Assembly: GCA_947378965.1 (NCBI GenBank)
Contig: CANCMG010000037.1
Span: 1-38,924, forward strand
Direction: 5' to 3'
Length of the DNA stretch: 38,924 nucleotides
Origin: Alcaligenaceae bacterium
GTDB lineage: Bacteria; Pseudomonadota; Gammaproteobacteria; Burkholderiales; Burkholderiaceae_B
Shown here piece by piece: positions 17,334-29,965 of this stretch (positions within the stretch are counted from its first letter, which is position 1; each line of letters begins with the position of its first letter). Under the pieces are notes generated by a model that was not told where the DNA came from, did no database searches, and saw only the letters and a program-made list of their open reading frames with translations. The position numbers and the translations under genes are program-made.

Positions 17334-18245
17334 ATGTCCAAACTGCCCGACATGCAGATGTCGACCAAATACTCTGGGCAAGGTGGCGCCAGTGCCCTTG
17401 AGGCAAGCTTGGCCATTGTGCCGGTTTTACTGGTGTGCCTGTTAGGCATCGAGCTCGTACACGCCCACCAGAGCAAGCAGCTTGTCAGTCTGGCCTTGCA
17501 AGAGGCAGGCCGCACGGCAAGCATCACCAACGCCGATCACCACAAAGCCAACCAAGCCTTTGCTCAGGCGCTCGCACCGCTCTTCATGCCCGCAGGACAA
17601 TACGCCGGTGGCTTGGCCCGGCTTGAGGCAACCATGGCACGCCATGAACGGCGCTACGCAGTGCCGCTTTGGGAGCTCAAGCTCACTGAGCTTAAAGACT
17701 CGGGCGCTCACCCAAACGGCTATCGAGTCCTGCAATTAGATTTGATTTATCTGCACGAGCCCAGGCAATCGTGGCTGCGTCAAGTACTACGACAAAGCAC
17801 CCTTTGGGTGAGCGCTCCAACCAAGGGGCTGGCGGAAAAGGCTCGACAACAAGGCCTAGTAGCAATCACACTGAGCCGCAGAGCGGTGCTTCACGCCGGC
17901 GAGGCCAAGTATGAATCGAAGGGGCTACTCGAGGATACCAAGCACACGCCTGCGCAAGAGCTCGACGCGCAGCAGACTTTCACGGATGGCCAACATGCCC
18001 TAAGGCAACGTCCTATGTTGAACGCCTTGCGGGCAACGCTACCCGTCAGCCAAAGTGAAGACACTGAAGCACAGACACCTTATCGCGAAGCTCACACGCA
18101 CTCCAAGTTGAGGTCAAGACCCGTGGCAGGGCTCTACTCATCCCAAAAACACTCACACCCCAACAAGCACTCGAACGTTGGCGCTGTCGTGCCCGCCTTA
18201 GACAAAGACGATCTATGCGGAGTCTTGCTGTGCTGCGCGCATTAG
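17334..18245 (+). CDS. Orphan TadE-like single-pass membrane protein
   Basis: Starting at ATG 17334 it has 303 residues; the frame is open upstream only to a TTG at 17325. Residues about 16-45 (GQGGASALEASLAIVPVLLV, then CLLGIELVHAHQ) resemble the TadE/TadG N-terminus: a Gly-rich run, a conserved Glu, then one hydrophobic helix with Pro. TadE-like proteins are minor pseudopilins processed by a prepilin peptidase in Flp pili. The middle part is soluble; the C-terminal third is low complexity, His-, Gln- and Ser-rich, and ends with Cys-rich CGVLLCCAH. No tadA, tadB, rcp or flp gene is nearby, so the gene is an orphan and its role is open. Confidence 0.6.
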   Translation: MSKLPDMQMSTKYSGQGGASALEASLAIVPVLLVCLLGIELVHAHQSKQLVSLALQEAGRTASITNADHHKANQAFAQALAPLFMPAGQYAGGLARLEATMARHERRYAVPLWELKLTELKDSGAHPNGYRVLQLDLIYLHEPRQSWLRQVLRQSTLWVSAPTKGLAEKARQQGLVAITLSRRAVLHAGEAKYESKGLLEDTKHTPAQELDAQQTFTDGQHALRQRPMLNALRATLPVSQSEDTEAQTPYREAHTHSKLRSRPVAGLYSSQKHSHPNKHSNVGAVVPALDKDDLCGVLLCCAH

Positions 18246-18287
18246 TTAGGCCGCAATTCATCGTTTAAGCGCTGAACTGGCGCGCGT

Positions 18288-18398
18288 CAGCGTACGTAGG
18301 TCGTAGGCTTAACTGTTAACACGGGCGCAACTAGCGCACGTAGGTCGTAGGCTTAACTGTTGACACGGGCGCAACTAGCGCACGTAGGTCGTAGGCTT
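18288..18398. repeat. 44-bp tandem repeats duplicating the 3' end of ftsB
   Basis: Read on the minus strand, units start at 18398, 18354 and 18310. The first two full units are identical except for one base. Each begins AAGCCTACGACCTACGTGCG and carries CTAGTTGCGCCCGTGT. The first unit includes the codons KPTTYVR and the stop of ftsB; the second repeats them in non-coding DNA and the third is a partial, decayed copy. No T-rich terminator is seen in the gap to the convergent TadE-like gene (18246-18374). Confidence 0.95.
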
Positions 18399-18737
18399 GG
18401 CGTTTGGCGCCGGCGCGGCTGGGCGATTGGGCTTGGTTGAGGGCTTAAGTTCGGGAGGCTTCACGTCAGGAGGCAACACCTGAACAAAGAGCTCACCTTG
18501 GCGCATCATGCCGAGCTCGGCTCGGGCACGTTCTTCGGCAGCCTCGGTACCCGTTCGCAAATCATCAACCTCAGCCAACAACGCGACGTTACGCGCACGC
18601 AAGCCGTCGTTGATGCCGCGTTGGGTGGCAACGTGCTCTTGCATATCCCAGACAGACAGCCAACCGCCCCGACCCATCCACAAGGGATATTGGATCAGAC
18701 CAGCGAGCGCGACCAGCACCAATAGCAAAAGACGCAT
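18375..18737 (-). CDS. ftsB: Cell division protein FtsB
   Basis: FtsB is a bitopic division protein of the FtsQLB complex. The ATG at 18737 (MRLLLLVLVALAGLIQYPLW) matches the family N-terminus and has an AGGTGG site just upstream; the frame extends to a GTG 12 bases earlier. The 120 residues have a transmembrane helix at about 2-22, then MGRGGWLSVWDMQEHV and a coiled coil RNVALLAEVDDLRTGTEAAEERARAELGM. The tail is Pro/Lys-rich. The last codons lie inside a 44-bp tandem repeat, so the extreme C-terminus (KPTTYVR) may be of recent origin. It is the last gene of the pyrG-kdsA-eno operon. Confidence 0.93.
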   Translation of the reverse strand: MRLLLLVLVALAGLIQYPLWMGRGGWLSVWDMQEHVATQRGINDGLRARNVALLAEVDDLRTGTEAAEERARAELGMMRQGELFVQVLPPDVKPPELKPSTKPNRPAAPAPNAKPTTYVR

Positions 18738-18798
18738 ACCACCTCGCACTTGCCAACAGGACTAAAAACGCCCTTCAGACAAGCCATTCGCGCAACAT

Positions 18799-20121
<1,323 letters not shown>

Positions 20122-20972
20122 TTAAGCAAAACGCGACTCAAGAAAGCCGTGTTGCTTCACCACCCGATCTAAGTCAATCAGGGTGGAAAGCAGGTCTTTC
20201 ATTTGGTCGAGTGGCACGGCGTTGGGCCCATCAGAGAGCGCTTGCGCTGGGTTTGGATGAGTTTCCATGAATAGGCCAGAGACGCCCGCGGCCACCGCCG
20301 CACGCGCCAAAACAGGCACAAATTCGCGTTGCCCGCCTGACGAGGTACCCTGCCCACCGGGCAACTGGACCGAGTGCGTGGCATCAAACACCACTGGGCA
20401 TTGGGTTTCGCGCATGATGGCGAGCGAACGCATATCTGACACCAAATTGTTATAGCCAAACGAGACGCCGCGTTCGCACACCATGATGTCTTCGGGTACG
20501 CCCGCTTTTTGCGCGGCCAGGCGGGCTTTGGTGACCACTTGCAACATATCGTGCGGCGCCAAAAACTGGCCTTTTTTAATATTGACTGGCTTGCCACTGG
20601 CTGCGCAGGCCTCAATGAAGTCGGTTTGTCGACATAAAAACGCTGGTGTTTGCAGCACATCCACCACGGCCGCGACTTGGGTCACCTGGTCTTTATCGTG
20701 CACATCGGTTAGCACTGGCACCTTAAAGTGCGCACGCACGTCTGACAAAATTTGCAAGCCTTCTTCCATTCCGGGGCCACGGTACGAGGCCCCTGAACTG
20801 CGGTTGGCTTTATCAAAGGAACTTTTGTAAATAAAAGGGATGCCCAAAGCGCTTGTGATTTCGCACAGGCGACCCGCGGTATCAAAGGCCATTTGACGCG
20901 ACTCGATCACACAGGGCCCAGCGATCAGAAAAAAAGGCTGCGTTAAACCAATCTCAAAACCGCAGAGCTTCA

Positions 20973-20973
<1 letters not shown>
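20122..20973 (-). CDS. kdsA: 3-deoxy-8-phosphooctulonate synthase (class II, metal-dependent type)
   Basis: Condenses phosphoenolpyruvate with arabinose-5-phosphate to KDO-8-phosphate for the LPS inner core. ATG 20973 gives 283 residues. Its A is shared with the pyrG stop (TGATG), so translation is coupled. The N-terminus is [20 protein letters not shown], followed by CVIESRQM. Cys21 in this GPCVIES motif is the metal-ligand position of class II (metal-dependent) enzymes; the metal-independent E. coli enzyme has Asn there. Other family motifs are [22 protein letters not shown] and THSVQLPGG, plus [17 protein letters not shown] near the C-terminus. Confidence 0.97.
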
Positions 20974-22669
<1,696 letters not shown>

Positions 22670-22734
22670 GCCGCACGCGTGACCTTTGCGGGGACTACGT
22701 CTAGACATTGATGCAAATCAGGACCAAAACTGAC

Positions 22735-24552
22735 TTAACGTATCAGTCGCTGTGTGCGCTGCAACAACCAGGCCAAGCCCTCGCCGGTCAGGCGAGGCTC
22801 CAAGCGGCGGCGAACTTCTTGGTGGTAGGCGTTTAGCCAAGCGATTTCGTCATCGCGAAGCTGACTCACCTGAACGCAAGTCATGTCAATCGGGCAAAGT
22901 GTCAGCGTCTCGAACTCAAGAAACTCGCCAAACTCAGATTCGCCGGCGCTTTGATTACAGACCAGATTTTCGATTCGTATCCCCCAACGACCCGGGCGAT
23001 AGAGCCCTGGTTCGTTCGAGGTAATCATGCCCGGTTGCATGGCGGTGTGCGGAGCGGGTGCGGCGCGGTACGAGATCACCTGCGGGCCTTCGTGCACATT
23101 AAGGTAATACCCCACCCCGTGACCCGTACCGTGGCCGTATTCGGCTAAGCGATCCCACAAAGGCGCACGAGCGACGGCATCAAGCATTGGCGAAGCGACA
23201 CCGCGAGGAAACTTCAGCCGCGACAAGGCAATCATCGCTTTGAGCACGGCCGTATAATCGTCTTTTTGCGGCTCAGTCGGCGTACCAACCGGCACCACGC
23301 GGGTGATATCAGTGGTGCCACCCAGATATTGCGCACCAGAATCGATTAACAACAAGCCATCGCCCTTGATTTGAGCGTGCGACTCTTGTGTGGGCCGGTA
23401 ATGGGGCATCGCACCGTTGGCATTAAACGCTGAGATCGTGCCAAAGCTACGAGACACAAAACCTGGTTGTGCAGCTCGCAGCACGAGCAGCCGCTCATCG
23501 ATCATCAACTCGTTGAGTGGTGTGGCGTCGCAGCTGGCGATGGCTTGTTCGAGCCAGGCAAAAAACGCACATAAGGCGGCGCCGTCTTGCTCCATCACGC
23601 GGCGCACATGATTGAGTTCGAATTCGGTTTTTTGAGACTTAAAAAAGGTGATGGGGTTGATCGCACGCACAGTGCGTATGCGCAACCGATCAATCAGGGC
23701 GCAGGTGGTGCGGGCCGGGTCGAACAACAGCACGTCTTTTTCGGGCAGCTCGGCTAAGACCTGCGCGATGGTGTCATACGGTCGGGTCTGAATGTTTTCT
23801 AAGGCGAGTTTGTTTGCCAGCGCGGCATCTACCTTGCCAGGCAGGACAAATAATTGTGCATTGTTAGGGCCAATCAAAACATGCGACAAAAACACAGGAT
23901 TAAACGAGACATCGCTGCCGCGCAAATTCAACAGCCAGGCAATGTCGTCAAGCGTTGACACTAAATGCCACTGAGCCCCCTGCTCAAGCATAGCCTCGCG
24001 CACGCGTGCCAGCTTATCTTGTCGCGAAGCCCCTGCAATGTCTAACGGCAAATCACGCACCGCAGCAGTGGGCAATACGGGGCGCTCGGGCCAGCATTGC
24101 CCAGGCAAATCAAGATCCAGTCTGAGCGCGATGCCACGAGGGGTCAGCAACGCGAGCAACGCATCGCGTGCGGCCAAGCCCAATGCACGGCCATCCACCG
24201 CCACCGTCGCACCCTCAGCAAGTTGCTCGGCCAGCCAGTTGCTGTGAGCGGGGTCAGTTGCGACACCAATTTTCATCAGGGTAATGGCTGTGCCCGCCAG
24301 TTCGGCCTCGGCTTGCACCCAGTAACGGCTATCCACCCAAAGACCAGCGAAATCCTGCGTGACGACAACCGTGCCAACCGAACCGCTAAAGCCTGTCAAC
24401 CAAGGGCGTACTTGCCAGTAGTCTGGCAAGTACTCAGACAAGTGAGGGTCGGCTGAAGGCACGAGACAAGCCTGCACCTTGGCCGCAAGCATTGCCGCGC
24501 GCAACGCCGCGAGAGGATCAGAGGGACTCGAATTTGACACGGTTGTTGTCAT
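22735..24552 (-). CDS. Xaa-Pro aminopeptidase, M24B family (long form)
   Basis: A 605-residue metallopeptidase of the aminopeptidase P family that releases N-terminal residues before proline. The N-terminal creatinase-like domain starts DPLAALRAAMLAAKVQACLV and a second such domain follows. The M24 catalytic domain (about 320-535) shows the metal ligands Asp in LLIDSGAQYLGGTTDITR (two Asp), His in GTGHGVGYYLNVHEGP and Glu in TSNEPGLYRPGRWGIRIEN. A C-terminal M24_C-like segment (residues about 545-605) completes the long eukaryote-like form, compared with about 440 residues in E. coli PepP. The gene stands alone between dedA and pyrG. Confidence 0.93.
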   Translation of the reverse strand: MTTTVSNSSPSDPLAALRAAMLAAKVQACLVPSADPHLSEYLPDYWQVRPWLTGFSGSVGTVVVTQDFAGLWVDSRYWVQAEAELAGTAITLMKIGVATDPAHSNWLAEQLAEGATVAVDGRALGLAARDALLALLTPRGIALRLDLDLPGQCWPERPVLPTAAVRDLPLDIAGASRQDKLARVREAMLEQGAQWHLVSTLDDIAWLLNLRGSDVSFNPVFLSHVLIGPNNAQLFVLPGKVDAALANKLALENIQTRPYDTIAQVLAELPEKDVLLFDPARTTCALIDRLRIRTVRAINPITFFKSQKTEFELNHVRRVMEQDGAALCAFFAWLEQAIASCDATPLNELMIDERLLVLRAAQPGFVSRSFGTISAFNANGAMPHYRPTQESHAQIKGDGLLLIDSGAQYLGGTTDITRVVPVGTPTEPQKDDYTAVLKAMIALSRLKFPRGVASPMLDAVARAPLWDRLAEYGHGTGHGVGYYLNVHEGPQVISYRAAPAPHTAMQPGMITSNEPGLYRPGRWGIRIENLVCNQSAGESEFGEFLEFETLTLCPIDMTCVQVSQLRDDEIAWLNAYHQEVRRRLEPRLTGEGLAWLLQRTQRLIR

Positions 24553-24622
24553 TTAGTGGCGCGAGTGAAAGTACACAAGACCAACGGGCCACTGAACATA
24601 CGCGTGGCCGAAATGGTCATTT

Positions 24623-25264
24623 TCATTTAGAGGGCCCAGAGAACTTGGCCTTCAGTACCGCAATAATGCCAGGCAAGATCGACAAGAAAATAATAAACAG
24701 AATCACCAGTGTCAGGTTGTTGCGCACGAACGGCAGATTGCCAAACCAGTAGCCAGCGACAGTCAGCGACACGACCCACAAGATCCCACCGGTGACGTTG
24801 TACAAAAAGAAACGCTTGGGATCAAAGCGTGCAAAACCTGCCACGAAGGGCGCCATGGTGCGCGCAAGCGGAATAAAGCGCGCGATGATGATGGTTTGAC
24901 CACCGTAGCGATCGTAAAAGCCTTGGGTGTACGCCAAATGCTTGGCATTCACGAGGCTGGTGCGGGCGATCAGCGCGGCACCAAACCAACGGCCGATCGA
25001 GTAGTTCACGGCATCGCCAACAATGGCTGCCGTCGTCAAAATAGCCATCAATAGATAAATATCCATCTTGCCCATCGCGCACACGGCTCCTGCGACAAAT
25101 AACAGCGAATCACCGGGCAAAAATGGCATAAATACCAAGCCCGTTTCGGCAAAAATAATCGCCACAAGCAAGGCATAGATCCAGACACCGTGCATCTCGA
25201 TAAACTGCAACATTGTTTTATCGATGTGCAGCAATAAATCTAACAAGCTGGTGATGACATCCAT
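24623..25264 (-). CDS. DedA family membrane protein
   Basis: A 213-residue inner-membrane protein with five or six hydrophobic segments. DedA proteins are membrane lipid carriers; some bacterial members recycle undecaprenyl phosphate or flip phospholipids. The N-terminal ETGLVFMPFLPGDSLLF carries Glu40 and Asp52, and Arg129 and Arg135 lie in ARFIPLARTMAPF. These four charged residues are spaced like the functional residues of E. coli YqjA (Glu39, Asp51, Arg130, Arg136). GDAVNYSIGRWFG is also typical. The start ATG is preceded by AAGGA at about 10 bases. The gene lies downstream of the P1 peptidase, 60 bases away, and may be read from the same transcript. Confidence 0.93.
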   Translation of the reverse strand: MDVITSLLDLLLHIDKTMLQFIEMHGVWIYALLVAIIFAETGLVFMPFLPGDSLLFVAGAVCAMGKMDIYLLMAILTTAAIVGDAVNYSIGRWFGAALIARTSLVNAKHLAYTQGFYDRYGGQTIIIARFIPLARTMAPFVAGFARFDPKRFFLYNVTGGILWVVSLTVAGYWFGNLPFVRNNLTLVILFIIFLSILPGIIAVLKAKFSGPSK

Positions 25265-25324
25265 CCAAAAATCCTTAGGGTGACTAAATATTGACGCGAT
25301 TGTAGCGAACCCGTGTGTCGCTGC

Positions 25325-26389
25325 CTAAAATATTAACTCGCCGTCTGACTTGAAGTCATACAGGTCACGGAGCGCCCGGCGTTGGTGGCCGTCGCGCCCA
25401 ATGACAGACCGCGCGCACCAAAGCGAAGACATAATCGACTGCTCGATCGCATCTGCCGCGGCTTCAAAAAGCCCGTCAAGTTGCTGCTCGTGCAACAACG
25501 CCAGCGCTGGCATCGGCTCACGCTCAAGCGCCGGCAAGGTGTAGGCGGTTGAAAAGGCCAAGGCAACATCACCACTGCCGTGCCCAAAAAATGAACCGGT
25601 TCGAGCCAAACCTACTGCGGCGCGCGTCGACAATCGCCGTAACTGCCGCGCATCGAGTGGTGCGTCGGTCGCGATCAGCATAATGATCGAACCTTTGTCT
25701 GGGGGCTGCGACAGTGGCCTTGGCGCTTGCTGCACCAGGCGCTTTCCCAGCGGCTGACCTAGCCAAGACAGGTTCTGTAACTTTCCAAAATTAGAGAGTA
25801 CCAACGCGCCAACGGTATAGTTTGCCGAGGCCACCGACACTAAGCGCGAGGCCGAGCCGATTCCACCTTTTAGCCCAAAACACGACATGCCCCGACCGGC
25901 ACCGACTGCACCTTGTTCAAAGAGGGGCGAGGCGTGCTCAAAGGCTTGTTGATAATGCGCGGGCTCGATACGCATCGCCTGAATATCGTTTAAATATCCG
26001 TCATTACACTCAAACACCAAAGGATTGACGGTAGGCCAGGCGCGTCCGATCTCGGGGTGGTTGGCGAACGCTTGTTGTATTTGCGCCTGCGCCACGGCCG
26101 ACACACTAAACGTATTGGTCAGCGCGATAGGGGTTTCGAGCACGCCGAGCTCGACGAGTTGCATCAAACCGACTGATTTACCAAAGCCGTTAATGACGGT
26201 CGCGGCGGCTGGCACCTTATTTAAGTAATGCGAAGCTTGGTGCGCACGCACAACCGTCACACCCGTTTGGATCGCGTGGTGGTCTAACGTGCAGTGACCC
26301 ACGCTGACACCCGCGACGTCGGTAATCGCGTCAAGCGCACCGCTCAGGAGTGAACCCACTTTAAAAGGGCAGCGATCGATTACAGTCAT
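25325..26389 (-). CDS. P1 family (DmpA-like) aminopeptidase
   Basis: The 354-residue protein belongs to the DmpA/BapA family of N-terminal-nucleophile aminopeptidases (peptidase family S58), which self-cleave. The predicted cleavage is between Gly233 and Ser234 in PPDKGSIIMLIATDAPLD, freeing Ser234 as nucleophile. ITDVAGVSVGH, NYTVGALVLSNFGK and AVGAGRGMSCFGLKGGIGSAS are family motifs. DmpA acts on small D- or beta-peptides and amides; here the link to a peptide importer suggests breakdown of imported peptides. Its ATG lies inside the last copy of a tandem repeat derived from the 3' end of gsiD, and no good ribosome binding site precedes it. Confidence 0.9.
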   Translation of the reverse strand: MTVIDRCPFKVGSLLSGALDAITDVAGVSVGHCTLDHHAIQTGVTVVRAHQASHYLNKVPAAATVINGFGKSVGLMQLVELGVLETPIALTNTFSVSAVAQAQIQQAFANHPEIGRAWPTVNPLVFECNDGYLNDIQAMRIEPAHYQQAFEHASPLFEQGAVGAGRGMSCFGLKGGIGSASRLVSVASANYTVGALVLSNFGKLQNLSWLGQPLGKRLVQQAPRPLSQPPDKGSIIMLIATDAPLDARQLRRLSTRAAVGLARTGSFFGHGSGDVALAFSTAYTLPALEREPMPALALLHEQQLDGLFEAAADAIEQSIMSSLWCARSVIGRDGHQRRALRDLYDFKSDGELIF

Positions 26390-26484
26390 TTTTGCTCAAT
26401 CTTTAGAGGCCGCAAGCGCATAGGGTTATTTTTGTTCAATCTTTAGAGGCTGCAAGCGCATTGGGTTATTTTTGTTCAATCTTT
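26383..26484. repeat. 40-bp tandem repeats from the 3' end of gsiD to the dmpA-like start
   Basis: On the minus strand units start at 26484, 26444 and 26404. Units 1 and 2 agree at 38 of 40 positions and begin AAAGATTGAACAAAAATAA. Unit 1 codes for the last residues KIEQK and the stop of gsiD. Unit 3 is partial: its equivalent of the gsiD stop (ATAA) reads ATGA, and that ATG is the start codon of the P1 peptidase at 26389. Confidence 0.95.
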
Positions 26485-27338
26485 GGATCAAGTGCATCGC
26501 GCAGGCCGTCGCCCAACAAATTAAACGCAAGCACTGTAAAAAAAATCGCCAAGGCCGGAAAAACCGCGACATGTGGCGCAATCACCATATCAGCCCGCGC
26601 TTCGTTGAGCATCGCACCCCACTCGGGGGTAGGCGGACGCGCCCCCATCCCCAAAAACGACAAGCTCGCCGCTGTAATGATCGAAGTGCCGATCCGCATG
26701 GTGCCGTACACCACGATCGGCGAGAGTGTACCTGGCAAGATATGGCGCAACATGATCGTTACGTCAGACGCCCCCACGCTACGAACGGCTTCAATGTAAG
26801 TCATTTGTTTTAACGCTAAGGTATTGCCGCGTACCAAACGTGCAAAAGCGGGCACGCTGAAGACCGCCACTGCAACGATCACATTGACCATACTTGAGCC
26901 CATCACAGCGACCACGCCGATCGCCAGCAACATCCCCGGAAACGCAAGCAAGACATCCGAGATGCGCATCGTCAGGCGTTCGTACCACCCTTGGTAATAG
27001 CCTGCCATCAAACCCATCAAGGTTCCGACCACTGCCCCGATTGCCACTGAACACAAGCCGGCGGCAAGCGAGATTCGTGCACCCATCAATACCCGACTGA
27101 AAATATCGCGGCCCAAGGAGTCAACCCCAAACCAATGCACCAACGAAGGCGGATCGTTTAGCGCGTCGTAATCGAAATAATCTTCAGGATCAAAAGGCAC
27201 CACCCAAGGCGCCACACAGGCAGCAACGATCAACAACACAATGAATAACCCAGCCGCTACAGCAAGTTTTTGCTTTTTAAATTTACGCACAACTTCACTG
27301 ACCGGCGTACGCAAGGCTTGGGAGGTTGTTGCGCTCAA
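26466..27338 (-). CDS. gsiD: Peptide/glutathione ABC transporter permease GsiD
   Basis: Integral-membrane permease of a Dpp/Opp-type ABC importer. The 290 residues have six predicted helices, the first at 27-50, and the ATPase-contact loop around [21 protein letters not shown]. The sequence [20 protein letters not shown] and the C-terminal [20 protein letters not shown] closely resemble E. coli GsiD, with a near-identical end (ALDPKI). The start codon is TTG at 27338 with AGGGAG upstream at good distance. The last codons and stop belong to a 40-bp tandem repeat. The tail EQK may be extended relative to E. coli. Confidence 0.88.
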   Translation of the reverse strand: MSATTSQALRTPVSEVVRKFKKQKLAVAAGLFIVLLIVAACVAPWVVPFDPEDYFDYDALNDPPSLVHWFGVDSLGRDIFSRVLMGARISLAAGLCSVAIGAVVGTLMGLMAGYYQGWYERLTMRISDVLLAFPGMLLAIGVVAVMGSSMVNVIVAVAVFSVPAFARLVRGNTLALKQMTYIEAVRSVGASDVTIMLRHILPGTLSPIVVYGTMRIGTSIITAASLSFLGMGARPPTPEWGAMLNEARADMVIAPHVAVFPALAIFFTVLAFNLLGDGLRDALDPKIEQK

Positions 27339-27350
27339 AACGTCTCCCTT

Positions 27351-28271
27351 TTATTTATAACGGATGCTCGGATTGATCGCACCATACAGCACGTCAACGA
27401 GCAGGTTAATTAAGATAAATTCTGTCGAAAACAGCAATACCAAGCCTTGTATCACCGGATAGTCGCGTTGATTGACAGCATCGACCAACAGGCGGCCCAG
27501 GCCAGGCCAGTTAAATACAGTTTCGACCACGATCGAGCCACCTAACAAAAAACCAAACTGCAAGCCCATCATTGTGACGACAGGAATCAAGGCGTTACGC
27601 AACGTGTGCTTAAACACCACCATCGCTTCAGACAAACCCTTGGCGCGGGCAGTACGAACATAATCTTCTTGAATCACTTCGACAAACGAGGCCCGTGTAA
27701 AGCGTGCCATCACCGCAGCGACCGCAGCACCCAAGGTGAGCGAGGGCAAAAGATAGTGCTTCCAGGTCTCTGCGCCCACGGTAGGCAACCACCCAAGCTG
27801 CACCGAGAAGACCTGCATGAGCATCATCCCCAAAGCGAAGGCCGGAAAAGAGATACCCGAGACCGCCAGCGTCATCCCTAAACGGTCTGGCCAACGATTG
27901 CGCCAGACCGCAGAGCTAATCCCAATTGCCATGCCGAACAAAACCGACCACGCCATACTGCTAACCGTCAACCAAAGCGTGGGCATAAAACGCTCGGCGA
28001 TTTCTTGGCTGACCGGTCGTTTGGTGCGCAGAGAGTGGCCCAGATTGCCGTGCGACAACTCTTGCACGTAGCGCAGAAATTGCTGGGGTAAGGGCAGATC
28101 CAATCCCAGATCTTGACGAATCAAATCGATCGTTGCCTGATCTGCATCAGCACCTGCCACCAAGCGCGCCGGATCGCCAGGCAAAATATGAACGAACAAA
28201 AACACGATCAACACCACCAGCATCAAGGTGGGGATCATGCCAAACAAGCGACGAACAAAATAAGACAGCAC
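27351..28271 (-). CDS. gsiC: Peptide/glutathione ABC transporter permease GsiC
   Basis: The 306-residue permease has the DppB/GsiC N-terminus [20 protein letters not shown], followed by [18 protein letters not shown], and the ATPase-contact motif [33 protein letters not shown]. Six membrane segments are predicted. The start codon is GTG at 28271, 20 bases after gsiB; gsiD follows after 12 bases. GsiC and GsiD together form the membrane channel of the importer. Assignment as the glutathione type rests on the gene order and the similarity of GsiD. Confidence 0.87.
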   Translation of the reverse strand: MLSYFVRRLFGMIPTLMLVVLIVFLFVHILPGDPARLVAGADADQATIDLIRQDLGLDLPLPQQFLRYVQELSHGNLGHSLRTKRPVSQEIAERFMPTLWLTVSSMAWSVLFGMAIGISSAVWRNRWPDRLGMTLAVSGISFPAFALGMMLMQVFSVQLGWLPTVGAETWKHYLLPSLTLGAAVAAVMARFTRASFVEVIQEDYVRTARAKGLSEAMVVFKHTLRNALIPVVTMMGLQFGFLLGGSIVVETVFNWPGLGRLLVDAVNQRDYPVIQGLVLLFSTEFILINLLVDVLYGAINPSIRYK

Positions 28272-28291
28272 GGCCTGCAGCTCTGCTTGAC

Positions 28292-29860
28292 TTACGGCTT
28301 CAAGTCGATGTCACTAAACCAAAATGATGTATCAGGCTGCACGTAAACGCCGCTCAGTTTTTTTGAACGCACATACACGTTATTTGCAGTCACTAAGAAA
28401 GCCCACGGTGCGTCCTTCCAGATCAACTCTTGCGCATTTTTGTATAAGGCGATTTTTTCGTCACGGTTAGTCGTTGTGAGAGCCCTCATGATATCCGCAT
28501 CGACTTTAGGATTCGAGTAGTAGGCTGTGTTGTTGGCGACGGGGGGCATCGAAGGAGTTGCTAGCAAAGGCCTTAATGCCCAGTCTGCCTCACCCGTTGA
28601 CGAAGACCACCCAGCGTAATACAACCTGACCTTAGCCTCTTCAACCGTTTTGACTTGATTGACCCGTTGCACGCGCTGGCCAGCTTCAAGAATTTCGACC
28701 GAGGTCTTAATGCCGACCTGGGTCAGTTGCTGTTGCAAAAACTGCACAACCTTGACCGAAGTGCCGTCGTTATAAGCCGACCACAGCGTGGTCTCAAAGC
28801 CGTTCGGGTAGCCTGCCTCGGCAAGCAACGCTTTGGCTTTTTTAGGATCAAATGGCCAAGCGCCGCTTTTATGCGCAAACTCGACCCCTTGAGGCACTAC
28901 GCCGTCTAAGGGAGTGGCATAGCCCGCGTAGGCCACTTTAGCTAGCGCTTGTTTGTTGATGGCATAGTTGATTGCCTGACGCACCCGCAAATCGTTAAAC
29001 GGTTTAACCTGCGTGTTCATTGACATGTAGCGCGCCATGATTGAATTGGTAGCATCAATCACGTCAAGTTTGTCATTTTTGCTCAGAACCGCCACCTGCT
29101 CATACGGGATAGGAAACGCGAACTGCGCCTCGCCGGTTTGCATCACCGCAGCGCGGGTATTGTTATCGGTCACGGTGCGAAAAATTAGCGTATCAATTTT
29201 TGGCAAGCCTTTTTGCCAATAGCCTTCAAACTTTGTCACCTTCAGATACTCGGCGGGCTTCCATTCAACAAACTTGAACGGCCCGGTACCGACCGGATTT
29301 AAGCCAATATCTTTACCGTATTTCGTCAAGGCAGTCGACGAAATCATCATCGCGGTGGGGTGCGCTAACGCGTTGATAAAAGCAGAAAAAGGTTCTTTAA
29401 GTGTGACCCGTATGGTCTGCGCATCGATCACTTCAGTTTTAGCGATGCGATTGAACTGCGAATAACGTGCCAATTTATTATCAGGGTTAGCGACACGGTC
29501 TAGGCTGGCTTTGACAGAGTCGGCTGCGAAGTCAGTGCCGTCATGAAACTTAACGCCGGCCCGTAACTTGAAGGTGTACGCCAGGCCATCGGGAGTCACT
29601 TCATACCCTGTCGCAAGCTTTGGCAGAAGCTTGAGCTCTTGATCAAATTCGTACAAACCTTCGTAATAGGCTTTACCTGCAGCTTGATTCAGCGTGCTGT
29701 TGGTGTTGTAAGGGTCAAGCGTTTCAAGAGTCAGTGAAACCGCAAACGTCACCTCTTTGGCAGCAAACGCTGCCGGCGTTGCAAGCCCACCCACAACAAG
29801 TGTAAGTGCGCCGAGCATGACTGACACCGACCTGCGCATCGTCGAGCGAATCAAGTTCAT
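28292..29860 (-). CDS. gsiB: Peptide/glutathione-binding periplasmic protein GsiB
   Basis: A solute-binding protein of family 5 that delivers the substrate to the permease in the periplasm. The 522 residues begin with a signal peptide [20 protein letters not shown] (hydrophobic core to about 30) with a likely cleavage after AFA at 33. The mature part begins [23 protein letters not shown]_bac_5 features include [23 protein letters not shown] and [21 protein letters not shown] strong ribosome binding site CAGGAGC sits at good spacing. The 105-base gap to gsiA could hold an internal promoter or processing site to raise binding-protein levels. Confidence 0.9.
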   Translation of the reverse strand: MNLIRSTMRRSVSVMLGALTLVVGGLATPAAFAAKEVTFAVSLTLETLDPYNTNSTLNQAAGKAYYEGLYEFDQELKLLPKLATGYEVTPDGLAYTFKLRAGVKFHDGTDFAADSVKASLDRVANPDNKLARYSQFNRIAKTEVIDAQTIRVTLKEPFSAFINALAHPTAMMISSTALTKYGKDIGLNPVGTGPFKFVEWKPAEYLKVTKFEGYWQKGLPKIDTLIFRTVTDNNTRAAVMQTGEAQFAFPIPYEQVAVLSKNDKLDVIDATNSIMARYMSMNTQVKPFNDLRVRQAINYAINKQALAKVAYAGYATPLDGVVPQGVEFAHKSGAWPFDPKKAKALLAEAGYPNGFETTLWSAYNDGTSVKVVQFLQQQLTQVGIKTSVEILEAGQRVQRVNQVKTVEEAKVRLYYAGWSSSTGEADWALRPLLATPSMPPVANNTAYYSNPKVDADIMRALTTTNRDEKIALYKNAQELIWKDAPWAFLVTANNVYVRSKKLSGVYVQPDTSFWFSDIDLKP

Positions 29861-29965
29861 TTGAAGCTCCTGAAATTAAAAATGTTTAACGTTTGCGTTT
29901 AAATAGAATTTTTGTACTACAAACACGAGTGCTCGCCTCAACTAATATCACCCAAAATTTTTTGA

